NCBI GenBank assembly: GCA_022113835.1
Contig: JAILWY010000016.1
Span: 12,865,501 to 12,929,500, forward strand
DNA length: 64,000 bases
Direction of reading: 5' to 3'
Origin: Atopsyche davidsoni
Lineage: Eukaryota > Arthropoda > Insecta > Trichoptera > Hydrobiosidae
Each line of letters starts with the position of its first letter. Position 1 is the first letter of the stretch. The notes beneath the pieces were generated by a model that was given only the letters and a program-made list of their open reading frames with translations, ran no database searches and was not told where the DNA came from. This document shows, piece by piece, positions 36,476-50,200 of this stretch. The position numbers and the translations under genes are program-made.

Positions 36476-37406
36476 GGCGCACTTTGCTACATTTTTCACC
36501 TTTTTTCTACGGCATAAAGGTGCAGATAACGAGTGTGTTTTGAGGTGGAAAAAAAAAAAATATATATACGCTTAAAGAGAAAATATACCTACGGAGAAAA
36601 TGTGCTTTAATTTCTGGCTTTTAAAATGATGAAGAGCTTTTAGTATTTAAAGGCATTTTTGATACGCAGTAAGAATTTTTGCCAGTTTTTGTAATATATG
36701 TGCATAACTTTTTTAAAGTTTTATAAATGTTGTACATATATCAATTTCAAAAAATTTGATTTTTCACTTTTTCTTATCATAAACGTTATTTAATTTATTA
36801 TTATTACAAGTACTTTCTAATTCAATATTTGTTGATGTAATATGATACTTATTTTTCTAATAAGGGATCACCGTCATTGAAAAATAGAGTTAGCGACCGT
36901 TGTAATTCATTATGCAGGTTTTTAAATTATTTTTTATATAAACATCATTTATTTTTGAATTTAAAGGTATGGAAATTTTTTAAGCCCTTAATTGGTTTTT
37001 TAAACATATATATATTTTAAATAAAAACTTTTGAAAAAAATTGATGAGTTCCTAGGGATTAAAATTAATAGATTTAATGGGTTAAGGGGTGGTATTCACA
37101 AAATAGTATTCTCAGTTAAATCAAGGTGAAGGTTGGAGGCTAATCGATGCTGAGGTGGCTTGATTATGTTGAAAAGATGTAATCGACACAACGATTACCG
37201 GATGCTGACAGGGCAGTAGAAAGTTTTAATCAAAGCCTGTCATCAATTGAAAAATATAACAGAAATACGGAGATAGTTTTAAATATGACGTTTTTGATAA
37301 AAAAAAAAGTGTATGCTTAGTCAAATCAACTTGTTTTGTCGATTATGATGAGGTTATTTGTAACATCTTACTAAATAAAAAGTCATTCTTACCGCAGGCC
37401 TTGAAT

Positions 37407-37410
<4 letters not shown>
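36476..37410. other. AT-rich non-coding sequence
   Basis: No gene or structured repeat recognised. Confidence 0.55.

Positions 37411-37474
<64 letters not shown>
37411..37474. repeat. (TA)32 microsatellite
   Basis: An uninterrupted TA run of 64 bp, the longest in the window. Confidence 0.95.
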
Positions 37475-37475
<1 letters not shown>

Positions 37476-38155
37476 TTATATAATACTTAATGATTTGAGA
37501 AATTTCATTTTTATAAATACTCAGTTCTTAAACGAAAAATAAATTAAACACACTTTCGATGCTTTGGTTTTGATATGATTTTATAAAATTTTTGATTTAG
37601 TTTTAGCGCCGAGATTGTATTTTATACTACAAGATACTACAAATATCAGGCCAAAAAATGTAATTCTGAAAGGTATTTTTTTCAGGATGACCGCTCTAAC
37701 TAGGCGGGAGGCTTTTCCAAATAATTAAAGCCACGGTCGCTCGACATCCGGGATATATGCAAAACGCTTCCAGTAATTACCACAAAGTGCCACATTTAAT
37801 CGGTCGATCCACAGCCGCGTCTTAGGATACGTCCGCCTTTCAATTACTCCGCGGAACAAAGGAGCTTTGCATGGAAATTTTAAAAAGGAAAAACAGAGTG
37901 GCGGCAAATGAAAATGGCCGTGTAAGCTGTTTCAGTAATTTCCCGAAACAATACAAAAATACGTAGAATATAATGAGAGTAATGATGTTCCGACTTGGGT
38001 TTTTTCTTCTCTCCTAGCGCAGTGTTGTTTTTCGTTGCTTTGTGTTGATTTTTCTGCGGTAAGTATTGTTTTTTTTTGTTGCGTGATTTTTATTTATGTT
38101 TCTGGATTTAATTGTTCGTTTTTGTCGTAAATTTTTTTTTCCTGAATAAAAAGCG
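37475..38155. other. Non-coding sequence
   Basis: No gene supported. A somewhat GC-richer part at 37690-37920 is open on the minus strand for 60 codons, without a recognised domain. Confidence 0.5.
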
Positions 38156-38156
38156 T

Positions 38157-38200
38157 GGGGCTGTCTTTGTTTTAAATTTATCATCAAAGACAGCGACCCC
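38157..38200. other. Stem-loop with 10-bp perfect core
   Basis: GCTGTCTTTG (38160-38169) pairs perfectly with CAAAGACAGC (38185-38194) across a 15-nt A/T loop. After a GA bulge, GGG (38157-38159) pairs with CCC (38197-38199). The stem stands out in AT-rich DNA. It is too short for a typical pre-miRNA and does not match the histone stem-loop. Confidence 0.5.
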
Positions 38201-39325
38201 TTTAAAACTAAAAAAAGGAAAATTTAACTATGTTTGATCGTGACAGCGAAATTTTTTAATTAAATATTAATGGGAAAATTTATTACGTTTATTAAATGGA
38301 CCAAATGGTATGATTGTTTATTCATTTTTAACTCCAAGAAGGTATTGTTTAAATAATTTTTGAAAATGTCTTCTGCAAGATGAAGTTATCTACCAAAATT
38401 CTGCACACTCTTCGTTTCTGGCATAAAAAAAGATGATACTGTTCCTCAATGAGAGACGGTTAAATCTATTAATTTTTAAAAAAACTTTTTTCGTCTTATC
38501 GTGTATTGCATGGCTTTAGTTCTTTTGAGTCTCTTCGGCGATGGAGCCTTTGCTTGGTAGATGAGCTTGCACGCTGGAGAGGGTGTATTCCACCCCAAGT
38601 GGAGTTGTTAAAGCATAAAGGTTATCGCTGTTTTCAGAATAAATCAAACGAGCCCAGGGAATATTGAATAAAAAATGGTGCGCAGGGAAATGTGTGCGTG
38701 CTTATCTGGGGTACGTGGCTTCATCAGATGTTTTTATTTGAATTCAGCTTGAAAATATTTCACTGGGTGATATCGTTATATACGACGTATAAATTACAAT
38801 TTTTAATTTAGGTACATTTTATCTGAGAAAACGTTTTCACTTTGTTTTTTAAAAACGGATCTTTACTTAAAATACTGCATTATTATTTGTGTTATATAAT
38901 CGAGAGAAGATTTTGGGTATTATCATAGTGAGAGCTTTTGTATTTCAAGATCTTCGTAAGACAAATTATAATTTTTTTAAATGCTAACGCATGTCAGCAA
39001 TGCTTTATCACACCAACTTTCAATGATTTTTTGGCCATTAATATAAGGGCAATGAAAAATTAAGAAACATATTTTATTACGTATACATATATCCAATCGA
39101 ATTTTATTAAAATTGTAAATATTCGTTATTCCATGATTAATTAAATGAACATCAGCAAATGCTTTGAAAATGCGATGGGATTTATTGTTTCTATTAGCGA
39201 TTCAATTAGACTCAAAAGGAAGAAAGAAAAGAACAGATTGACACAAAACAAAAGGGGTCTGGCGTCATCTGAAAATGGTGACTTATAGAATTTATAACTT
39301 TCCAAACGAAGAATGAAACAACCTC
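38201..39325. other. AT-rich non-coding sequence
   Basis: No gene supported. A GC-richer spot lies at 38525-38620. Confidence 0.55.
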
Positions 39326-39329
39326 CGGC

Positions 39330-39500
39330 AGGGGCGGCGCCGCGGAATGCAAATCATTTCATTAAAAAAAGAAGAAGCTGCAATTACTCAGCCGTTTTAT
39401 TAGGCACAAAATGGCGGACGGAGAAATTCGCAAAATGGTGGACGAGATACGGCAATAAGTGGCGGGAGCTCAGCTCGGCGAGGATTAGTTGCTTTAGCCT
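39330..39500 (+). promoter_or_regulatory. GC-rich patch with AAAATGGCGGAC
   Basis: Contains AAAATGGCGGAC (39408-39419) and a near-copy AAAATGGTGGAC about 22 nt on, in a CpG-rich segment. On the other strand this gives GCCATTTT, fitting the YY1/Pho consensus. Reading frames through it are short and unrecognised. Similar motifs occur in the patches at 4.2, 26.4 and 56.3 kb. Confidence 0.3.
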
Positions 39501-39835
39501 TTTTTGTTCTTTTTATCTTGTATTTCTTGATTAGCGATTAGTGTGGTCTTTTTGAATCAAATTAGCATCGATTATAAATGCTGAAATATCTATTGGTAGG
39601 TGAACGCTATAACATCTCTGTCCTTTGAATATATTTAGTAATATTTAGAAGTATTTTATACCCATATTGGTTTTTTGTGTACCTAATATGTTGTAAAGTA
39701 ATCGATAATGCCATTAAACGGTAAGTATAATTCTCGATTTACTATCTCGAATGAGGTGAGATATGGATTGAATAAAAAAATTGGTAGATCAACTCGGCCA
39801 TTGGGTCTTAAAATTCAAATTTTATTCCGATTACA

Positions 39836-39914
39836 GCAGCACTGTAATTCAATTGGCTATGGGACACGTTAGCGATAGCCGAGAAAGTGTGCGTTAGAAT
39901 CCCAGCAGTGTCGC
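39836..39914 (+). repeat. Degenerate tRNA-like sequence, probable SINE head
   Basis: The ends GCAGCACTG and CAGTGTCGC pair over nine positions with one mismatch and one wobble. Between them are an A-box-like TAATTCAATTGG and a B-box-like GTTAGAATCCC at tRNA-like spacing, followed by an A-rich run. The stems inside are poor, so a tRNA-derived SINE or pseudo-tRNA is likelier than an active gene. Confidence 0.35.
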
Positions 39915-39919
39915 AAAAA

Positions 39920-42900
39920 AAAATCGATGATTTTCCTAATATTTTAATGTGTTGAATCTTCAAGCTCTGAAATAATAACCAAAGTTAAAAATGTTTTTTC
40001 AATGCATCATTATGTTTTTGACATAAATATAAATACACAAGCAACAAAAAAAAAAAAATTAAGCTACTTCTTAAGACTGAGATCAAGAAATATTATTCTA
40101 TTTTTGCCGTTTTTGCACGTAGTCATGAGTTTAAAGCCACGGTTATATATTATTTCACTGAATAAACTTCAAGTAACACATCAAAAAGCACTTATTTAAA
40201 AAAAAAGATTAAAAAAAATAAAGTGAGATATCTAAAAAAAGAAAACTGTAAGCATTTCAGCATATTATACTTCCACAAAACAACATGTAAGAAACACTCA
40301 AGACGTAACGGAAAAGCCTGCGCGTAGGAGCTAACATTTCCTAAGTAGTCAAGAACATGCGGGAATAAATCATGTTTTTTCTTACATTTAAACCTTACTT
40401 TGCAGGACTCGTCTCCTCGCAGGACGCGGGATCCCCTTCTTTCAGGTGTGCGAGGGAGGCTGCGAAAATCAAAATGAAAATCTACCCGTAGGTTTTTCGG
40501 CATATTTTTCAGCTACTGAAATATGATATCCGTATACTATACATCAGCTCTAAAAAGACTTTACACCCTGAGGTATCACCCCATGAAGAGGTTGTAGATG
40601 CTACTTGTTGGTGGATACAATAAACAGATTTTTAATAAGACATGCACACATGTTATTAATCAATGCTGTATTTATTTTTATCACATAATATGTATACAAA
40701 AAAAACGCTTGCGTATTGGAAATAAAATTAAAAATTATAAAATTCAAAACCTTTCTTTTTGTATTCAAAAGGTTTACTAATAGTGGAATATAGCCTGGCT
40801 TTGAGTATTTTAGAAATATTATTTTGTTATGAAGTGACCTAAGATTGGATGTCCGCAGTGTATAAACAACTTTTTTCTGATATCCAAACAAAAACTACTC
40901 TTATTTTTCCGCGAAGTTTCTCAAAATATACTTTGACGTCGAAAAATAAGTAACAAAACTGAAAGATTTTGTTCTTGGGTATACGAGGATTTATATCTTT
41001 ATTTTTCCATATAGTTTATATTAAATTTATTGACTCAATAAATATTCAAATTTAATTTAAACATATTGATAAAATGTGTTTATTATTTTAGGCACATAGA
41101 AATTACTTTTAACTTGCAAAATAATAAAGCGTGTTAAGCGTGTAAAATGAAATAATAAAAAAATAATAATAAAATCTTTTTTTCTTTTCTTTTCATTGTT
41201 GTATCTCTTGAGAACGTATGAAAATTCATACGTAAACGTAAATTCTTGGAAATCTTAGATACCGAGAAGAGTTATTCGGGTTTAGGTTAAAGCGCCAGGA
41301 CAACTGCTTGGCGTGTGGTTTTTGATCCAAGAATTTCAAATGAAAATTGGGACACTTTTAGAACCGATTGCTCTCTAGACATTACATAATCAACGTGCTT
41401 TTAAACATCCTATATTACAGAGTAGATATGAGAGGTATACTGAAATAAATCCTGGAGTAAAAAACTAAAATGGGTAGTGTTGCTTTTATATTTATCATAA
41501 AAAATACTTTTCTTAAAGCTATTGATATTTTTATTTGTCAAAATAATTCAAAAGCACAGTGAAAAAGAAAAGGGAATCTCTTATTGTATGTTTATTTGAT
41601 TGTACGTCAAAAATTACCTGCTTTTGAAGGGCGAACATTTTGGTTGTTTGTTTAATAGTTTTGATTTATTTCCATTCTTATTGTTTGCAGTAAGTAGTAT
41701 GAGCGTGTTTACTAGCATAGTAAAGCCCACACGTACCCCACTTAACCATATGATTGTGAAATCCAGTTTGACGGATGGGGTCATCTTCAGATCTGAGGCA
41801 AGAATCTTCAAAACATTCGGCGTCATTAGTTAAGCCATTATACTCGGGATATTGTATCTGACACGCCACTTGTACCGGCGCCTTGTAAATCTGAGATAGA
41901 GCACCGCTTCATAGAATTACAGTCATTTATATAGAGTGAGTGATAGGATGTTATTAGTTTGCTAATTTTTTTGCTCTAGAAGAGTTTTTTTTAGCATAGC
42001 TTTGTTATTTATAGCGGTATTTTGTGCTGCGTGGTGTTTTTAATCATCCGACTGTTACTCTGTATTGGGGCCATCTTTAGGGATTTTCAACGCAGCGCAA
42101 CAATAAAGAAAACCTAATAACGGCTGCCATTACTTGCCAGAGCTATTTTTTTATAATATTAAAAAAATAATCATTATCGTCACTCAATACAAATCATTTC
42201 CAACCAATCTGATGCAAGCGTGAGTCCAATAACATCCATTTGGGATTCACCTGTACTTATTACTGAGGTTCAAGATCAACAATATCCTGTGATATTTCCA
42301 CATATCCAGTATTTTTTAAGCATTTTAAGATTTAACTATGGGGGGTTTTAAAAAATTATTATGTACCTAAACATAGTTGATTTACGCACGTGAACTTTCA
42401 AAACGAGGAAAAATACTCTTAATTCAATATAATTGAAAAGGTATTTAAAAAAATTTATATTTTTACGTAAAGTGTATAAAATGTAATATTATACATCCAG
42501 TCATCTAGAATGTTAAAAAAATGTAGTAATATAATAATGAATTTTTAAAATATATTTTAAAATGTCTTCTTCTTTTCATAAGGTATATTTAAAACTCATA
42601 TTTTAATTTATAATAATGCTATAACTTTTGAGACTTAAAATGATAGGATCATTCTTCAGTTTGAAAAAATGTCAAAAAGCAGTGCAAAGGTGTGAAAAAA
42701 CTTCTGTATAACACAGTGCAGGTGTTTACTCGATTCGACAAATTACGCATTACGCAAACACAGGCTTGCGACATTTCAGTGTATTTTTGTAACACCTGAA
42801 TTGGTTTACCCCCTCGACATTCCCTAAGGAATGAGCCCGCGGGCGGTTCGTTTGGCTCGCTTTAAATATTTGATGGCAGAGCGGCCCAGGGCGAAAAGAG

Positions 42901-43455
42901 ACCGTCTCAGCTATGCAGGTTCCAGCCCGTGCAAACCAACCACCCCTGCCAGGTAATGATGTGTCTGTTTGACTAACACGACACAATTATTGCTTTCGGA
43001 AAAAAGTGAAACTTGAAGTATAGAGGAAGTCTCGTTACAGGGCAAAGCTAGCAAAAAACTAATAAACAAACTTGTTAAACGAAACTTTACAAGGAACATG
43101 TTAAGATGTATTATACTTAAACATGAAGTTTTGAGTAGTCTATTCCGTATCAAAGGCATGGCTTAGAACCTCTCACATGAGATACATAATAAAATGAAAA
43201 TAACAAGTTTATTGTTTTTATTGAAAATTTCTTTTCAAAGTGAAATAGAACAATGCAGCAAAATGCCTTTGAAGCATAGTTCAAAGTAGATATTTCTTTA
43301 AAAACTATGCACGTTTATATACAGTGAATAAGTACAAGAAATAAGATGGAGTAAACTATTGATTATATTTTTGTGGAGGTGATGCCAGTACTTCACTAAA
43401 TACATTTCAACAGAACTAAATAGTTAAAGTAATTAGTAATTTTTTTTTTAATGTT
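39920..43455. other. Mostly AT-rich non-coding sequence
   Basis: No gene supported. GC-richer patches occur at about 40390-40480 and 42720-42965. The latter contains GCGGGCGG and GCGGCCCAGGG and ends near a donor-like CCAG|GTAATG. Their frames show no domain. Confidence 0.5.
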
Positions 43456-43457
43456 AA

Positions 43458-43495
43458 AGAGTTATCAAATGTTTTATAAAACATTTGAAAACTCT
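43458..43495. repeat. 38-bp near-perfect palindrome
   Basis: AGAGTT...AACTCT ends enclose a perfect 22-bp core centred on TTTTATAAAA, giving 18 of 19 pairs. It can form a cruciform. No element boundary or frame is associated with it. Confidence 0.7.
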
Positions 43496-43511
43496 ATAAA
43501 AACTCTCTTAA

Positions 43512-43686
43512 TGACCACTGATTGATGATGTGACGTGGTAATATATTTAGATGATTTCACAAGCGTTGAAGAGGAGGATAGGAAAGTGCGACAATGGTCA
43601 CCACTATCACTGCCTTGATGACCTTTGATTGATGGTGATTTTTTTCAGGGTTTCGTGACAATATATCTTGATGATAATCACAAGCG
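43512..43686. repeat. Diverged direct duplication, 107-bp spacing
   Basis: TGACCACTGATTGATGATG ... AATATATTTAGATGATTTCACAAGCG (43512-43565) is repeated at 43619-43686 as TGACCTTTGATTGATGGTG ... AATATATCTTGATGATAATCACAAGCG with a ~13-bp insertion. Confidence 0.7.
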
Positions 43687-43689
43687 CAC

Positions 43690-44060
43690 GGCTCCGAGGT
43701 AAAATTTGAATTGAATAATGTTTTTTTTATAGGGAAGTGTCCCGCCCATCCTAATAAACCCAAGTTAAGTGCACATGACGCAAAATGTTTTTTGCCCAAG
43801 TACACTGAGCGCAAAATTTTCAGCACATTTTAATAACGAATGTAAAAGCAGAGTTCAGCGAGAATGGAAAATACCGGTGGGCACATTAGTGCGACCACAC
43901 GTCATACGAAGCCTAGGAACTTGATATTTATAATGCTAACATTTTTTTAAAGAAGACCCTAAGTTATGGAACTCAAATCAAAATAAAATAGTATGTTTTT
44001 TTATATCTATGTAGTTATAAAATATGTTTTGGGAAAATACTGTGTTTTTTAAACCTTATC
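43690..44060. other. Non-coding sequence
   Basis: No gene or repeat recognised. Confidence 0.5.
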
Positions 44061-44150
44061 CTTGTGATTTTTCACATGTATAATTTGATTGGTGATCGGT
44101 TTTGTCAACTTTTCACGTTGGTATCATTGATTCTTTTGACGATGCCAATT
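44061..44150 (+). mobile_element. Foldback MITE, degenerate copy
   Basis: CTTGTGATTTTTCACATG, then GGTGATCGGTTTTGTCAAC and TTTCACGTTGGTATCA correspond to the left arm of the family, and a short inverted GACGATGCCAA follows. The tail is missing. This is the most diverged copy seen. A TTAGG-type motif lies at about 44204-44217. Confidence 0.5.
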
Positions 44151-44219
44151 TTTTTAATAACAATAATTTTTTTACGACAATTTTTCTGATAGAAAGAACA
44201 GGGTTAGGTTAGGTCTCAT

Positions 44220-47200
44220 TCACTTAATAAAAATATATTTTGTATTATTTCTACTTATTTTTTAATTTGATACTACAGGTTTCGCCAGCAAGCTGGCATA
44301 CTCTTCTGCTTTAAGATGTACAAACACAAGTATGAATAATACTTAGCATTTTTAAAAAAATATTATACATAGTGCTAAAGTGACCTATCAAATTCGAAGT
44401 GCATGGTCACAGTATTTACATGGCACCAGTGTGGGAACGTTCTGGGCTTAAAAACGTATGCTTCAGCAAACATTCCTGGAATTCGCTAACAAACCACGAA
44501 ATTTCGGAACCATTACACATAATCACAAAATACAGCACGCAGTGTCCGCTCACAGCCTCCCCTGAAAAATAAACGCCTTGGCAAATTTCAGCGGGCGTAT
44601 TTTTATAACGTTTCCCATATTAAAATAAAGCCGTGTTTATTCACATATAATTGTGCTGTTTCATCAAATCTGACTTTGATGTATTTTTCACCGGTTCGCT
44701 CTTTCGTATATTTCTGGGAAACTTTGTTGCTGACTTCGTGCACAAAGTTTGTTATGTTATACTCAAATAAATTATCCTTTGAACTTTTTCTGGCGCTGTC
44801 TTCGTTATGGATGCTGGAAAATTTTATTCGGAGCTTTTGCCATCGATGCTACTGGATTCCCTGAAACGCAGCCCTATTTCGTAACGGATGATTATGTTTA
44901 AATCTCGTTTCCAGGATTTTTCTTAGTTATACAATCAAAGAAGGATTGTTACGTTTTTTTCCGAAAACACAGTTAGTCCTATTTTCCGCCCAAAATGGTT
45001 AGTTTTTTTTGGTAATTGTTTTCATTATTTATTATAGAATTTTTTAGGTTTTTACATATTACAAAAAAAATTGGATTTTGCTTATTTTTATTTGAGAATA
45101 AAATGTACTTGTTGTATTTTATTTATACAATACGATAAATTCTCAAGATGTTTAAATCAGATCACAGCCGCAATGCTCTATGGTTGATTTCAATACGACT
45201 GCTTCCCCAATTTTATCTCCCTGGGGTTTTTACTTTTTCAATGAAGTGGTGTTATACGTTTTGCATTTTCAGATTAAAAATATCGAATATTTACCGCATG
45301 AAAAGTAAATGAAATTTTTAGATGAATATAATTCATTAAATAATATTTTAAATTATAAAATTGTAAACAATAAACAAACCATGTTAATTTAGCAATTAAT
45401 ATTTATTAAAAGTTAAGTAAACCTTCGTTTTCCTACTATAAAGATAATTAATTCAGTATTATTCTAAGCATAGTCTAATGTTAGAATAGCAGCACAACGG
45501 ACACTAAAAGCTCCATAAATCGAGAGCTTAAATATGAAAGAGTAGCATTATTTTGTAATTTTATTTATTTCTTCAATTTATATTATGAAAAATTTCCCTG
45601 CGTTACTTATAAAAAACCGAATTAAACCAAAGATAATAATAAAATAAATTAGGACTAAAACAGAACCACAGCTTATAATAAAAAAAATCGCAACCAGGTA
45701 TTTATGAGGTTTTATAGACAAATATGATAAATGAACCATTGGTGTAAAAATTTGAGCTCTTCATAATATTCACTCTTACCGATTATTCAGATCTAAGACT
45801 ACATTACTGATGTTGTATCCGAAGGAAAAACGCGACAGGTGAGATTTTGTTTTAGATTTCCGTGTTTGAGATGCTTATCAAACATTTAAATAGTTATATT
45901 TATAGGTTTGATTCCAGTCTATGCCGTTCAAAAATACTGTTTATTAGTCGATTTTTAGGCCAATTGATTTCCAAAAAAGGTTTTAAAAGAGTTTGTTGCT
46001 TTAAATTGTTTTAGTATTTCATCTTACTTTCAAAAAGTGTTTATCTAAAATTTAGCCAAAACAGACTAAGAATTTTGTTAAATCAGCCAAAATTAAATAA
46101 ATAATAATAAAAGTATCAAGAGTATATTTATGCAAATGAGAGAGAAAAAGTCAACATAAAAAAACTCATAAATTAATTCCTTGTAGATATTATTAAAAAG
46201 CTGTACCCGGAAAAAGTATAAAAAATAATGTCTCTGAAAGAAATAATAGAAATAACATTCTTTTTAAACTCATAAAGAGTTTTTATGCTGAAAAAAAATA
46301 TATGGGTATTTATCAAAGTACTTCGCGTACGCTTGGCGACAATAGCAAAGGACATATTTAATTTTGTTCTTTTCTGTTCAGACATTCTACCCCTCCACGT
46401 TATTTTTAGCACTTAAAAGAAAAGATAGATTTACCAATAAAAAATATTTCAATTTTCATTTTCTAGCTGTTGGAGTAATCATATTTATTGCTATACTGAA
46501 CCTATTTTCTTTAACTTATATCGATATCAAGTTTAATATTAATATCATGGAAAAATCATAAGCCATAGCAATGAAGAGGATCATCTAATCATTGATGTCT
46601 TTAACATATTTTATTATGGGTGTAATACGCAGAAATTAATGCATTTAATTGTTGATGAACCTTTTTGGAAATAAATACTTGAATACTTGGTTCAAATATA
46701 AAAATGATGCACTGCTTAAAGTATTTTAATATTTAAGTAGCGATATTTTTGGAATTTTTAGCCCAATGTAGAGTCAACCGCGTGGTAAAAGACTTTAAGA
46801 GATAAACTCACCTCAAGAAAGCAGGTTGATGGATCTCAGAGTGATGTGCTCAAATGTAGGTGAGAAACAGGCAATTACAAACAATCAAGTTCTTGGAGAT
46901 AGTCTCAATATCGAGATTAAAACGTCCGAAGAAAAACAACATTAAATAATAATGGCTGCCAAAACATACAAACATTTTTGCCTTACTAGAATTGATTATG
47001 TGATTAAATTAAAACAATAAACTAGAGTGACGTTTCTGAAGGGGTCACGATATCCAAGGAGTGTGAATTTAATAAAATAAAGCTTTCATCGTCGTTTTCA
47101 GCGTTGGTCGTTAGCTTAAACACTTACTGTTGTTTTGAAATGTATTATTCTAAAGAAGATGATTATGAAGAGCTTTGGTACGGCATGTTGGTGTGCTTTC

Positions 47201-50200
47201 ACTGAAAAAGCTCGCGTTTGTGAATTCTTTATAGTGTGTATGATATAAAAGCATTAGTAGACGTGCCTCTACGTTGTACTTCTACGTCCATAATTAAATA
47301 CTCACCCTGCTCTCCTTCGTACGGTATAATGCCTTGGACGTGAAATGATAAGTTGACAAAAAATATTCTAGTTTAAAGAAAATTAACAACAAAAAACAAA
47401 TATCAATATGTGGTCCTCAATACCTCGTGATTCTAGGCCAGTGGAAGTATATTATTTTTTAATTTCGTTCACATTATTAAAGTATTTCCAGATCCAAAAA
47501 AACTCTCTGGTAGTGTAGATTTTCTGTGAAGTCCTTGAGAAGTAACCAGTTGAAAAACTGCAATTGAAAACATGCTTAACTATATGTTTCTTCTGTTACA
47601 AACTGTTGTTTCAAGCATTTTAAATTGAGATATATGAATATCTCATGGTTTTAGAAAAAAAACCAAGGAGATAACAGAGGGATATTTACGTGAGAGAAGC
47701 ATTAAAAATATGAATGTCTAAAAAAATACAGCTTTATAAACCAACCATAATTTTTAATTTCAATGCTAATAAAATTATGGACACAAGTTTTTGAAGATTA
47801 GTTCAATAAAATTTTGCTAAGTTTTTGTTTTAATTTTTATTTATATAATAATGCTCTTCAAAATAAACATGTCTAGGAATTATACAAAAATACATCAAAG
47901 TAATTTCAAAGTATAGAGTTCTCAAAAACCTACTCATTATTTACACATTTTTTTGAAAACATTATCAAATTTATTGCCAATTCAAAAAAAAAAAAATTGT
48001 TTATACATAGATAATATACTCGTTAAATCAAAATAATAAAAGTTATTTTGTCTAGTTCGTACCAGACATTTGACGCCGCCGTCTATTCATATATCAAATA
48101 ATTCAATTGAATACTTATTTATTCATATTTCTTTAATCTCTTAAATTTATAGATGGACTATAAATGTCGCTTATATAAAGGCAAAGTACAAAAATCCATC
48201 TATATAAAATGTAAAAAGCTTTATAAGTGAAAATACGAATATACAAAACAAGGAAGCAATAAAAACAGTTATTATTATTTGAGTTTATACTTAATTTTGA
48301 GTATTAAAAGCTTCGCTGTCTTATTTGTCACATAAAGCTTTTTGTAAGACAGGGGGTGCTTTGTTATTTTTTGCATATTTTAATATTAATTTATACGGCC
48401 AAGATATAAAAAAAATCATAAAAAGCTATTATCGTGTCATGCCGGAACATAAAAGAAGCAATTTCAGAAACAAAATAGTCGTCATCGTCCATGAGACTCT
48501 TCACAGGCACTCAAAGCACAGTTAACTCTGATTATATCGTGACGTTTCATCTGATACTCTGCGGGGAAGTTGACGACCACGCGAGGTGCTCGAACGGTCC
48601 AACTTACGTCAATCAGAAATGTATTACACCTGTGCTGGGTCGAGTACCACCTGCGCCGAGCCGAAGAGCAAGTAACTTACCTTCGCGATAACCTCAGCCG
48701 ATAACAAGAAAACCAAGGCGTTCCCCGTAAAAGTGTTCTGTCGGAATTTCACATTTCAACAAAAATAATGTGTCATTACGAAGCTGGTATTTTATTCCTG
48801 TAGAATTGCTTATAAAATTACAAACGACTTGTTTTATTTACTAAAACCAAAATAACGAAAACAATGCAAAAAATCTTAGAAATCTAATATTAAATTTTTA
48901 ACTGAGAACAAATAAAAAATTACTGGTATTGATAGCTAAGTGACAAATATCTAAGGGACATATCAAGTGGATCGTTTGCTTATCTGAGTTCTTCACAGAC
49001 GAGTGAAATTTCTTGTTCCTCGTAAAAACAAATAAAAATGACTTAATTTTTAAAAAATATTTAATGATCAAAGATAATCGTAATTTAATGATGATACGTT
49101 CTACAAAAGTATAGAGGCTCATGTAATCGCGTGATTTGGTATTTCTATAAAATGTGTACGTCTGAACTGCAATGCGCTATAGTGACCCACTGCTAAGAAA
49201 TGCGCCAGCAAATACTTGCATTAGAGTTTGTCAAACAATCGTTTTTACCAGTGCATTAAATATCACAATCTTTTCATCACAGTAATCATTTTCACAAATA
49301 CAAGTAGCCTAAAAAATTGAACATTATCTCTCTTAAACAAAATTCGTATTAGAAAGCCAACAGATTTCTGTTAGCTATGAAATAAAAAAAATATTTTTAT
49401 TCTAGAATGTGCAAAAGGGAAAGACGGCTACTTGACACCGTCCTTGACAACAACCTCTTTAAGTAACCTTGCCTAATTCCTAAAAGAAATAAGCCTTCTA
49501 TATGACAAGAGCAAAGCGGTCATTGTGGGGATGCCCGTACGTGACGTCCATACAAACTTCACAGCAGTTGGGGTAGTAAACCGACTGAATAAGCCACCCA
49601 AGCTTCCTTATCACTGTTAGGGGTGGTCTTTACACCCTTTGGGGGTACAAACTACGATTATCGGCATCTGAAATCATTTCTCATGATCACGTTGTGAATA
49701 GCAACCAGGAGTGTTTATGAATTTTATGGCTAAGCCATAAATTATGATATCAAAAATGGAGATATATAAGTATGTTTTCATTGCCAACAGATATAAAATT
49801 TTATGTTTAACATTGATAAAATTTTATTTATGTTATTAATAAATATTTGAAGTTGGATTGGCTTGAGAGTAACAAAGTTTTTGTTAAATCTTCATATATA
49901 CTTTTTTCAAATAACTCTCAAGTTATAATAAAAAGACAACATTATAAATTTAAAGATGAGACCGAAAAAAGTTCAAGGAAAAGTTTAAAAGCTGAATATT
50001 ATTCAGATACTTTATAAATATTGAAATAATATATTAGTAGCATCGTAAAGACAGTATAAAAAAAAACTAACATCTAACTCGGAATTCTGTTGCAATGTTC
50101 TGAACAAAAGCAAGTTTTATCTCGAATCGTACAGCTAAAGTTAGGAAAAATATATGTTTTAGGATAAGATGGAAGATCTCAAACAAAGTTTTCTAGTGCA

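Noticed and set aside
38157..38200. Histone-mRNA stem-loop or pre-miRNA
   Set aside because: The stem does not match the histone consensus and is too short for a miRNA precursor.
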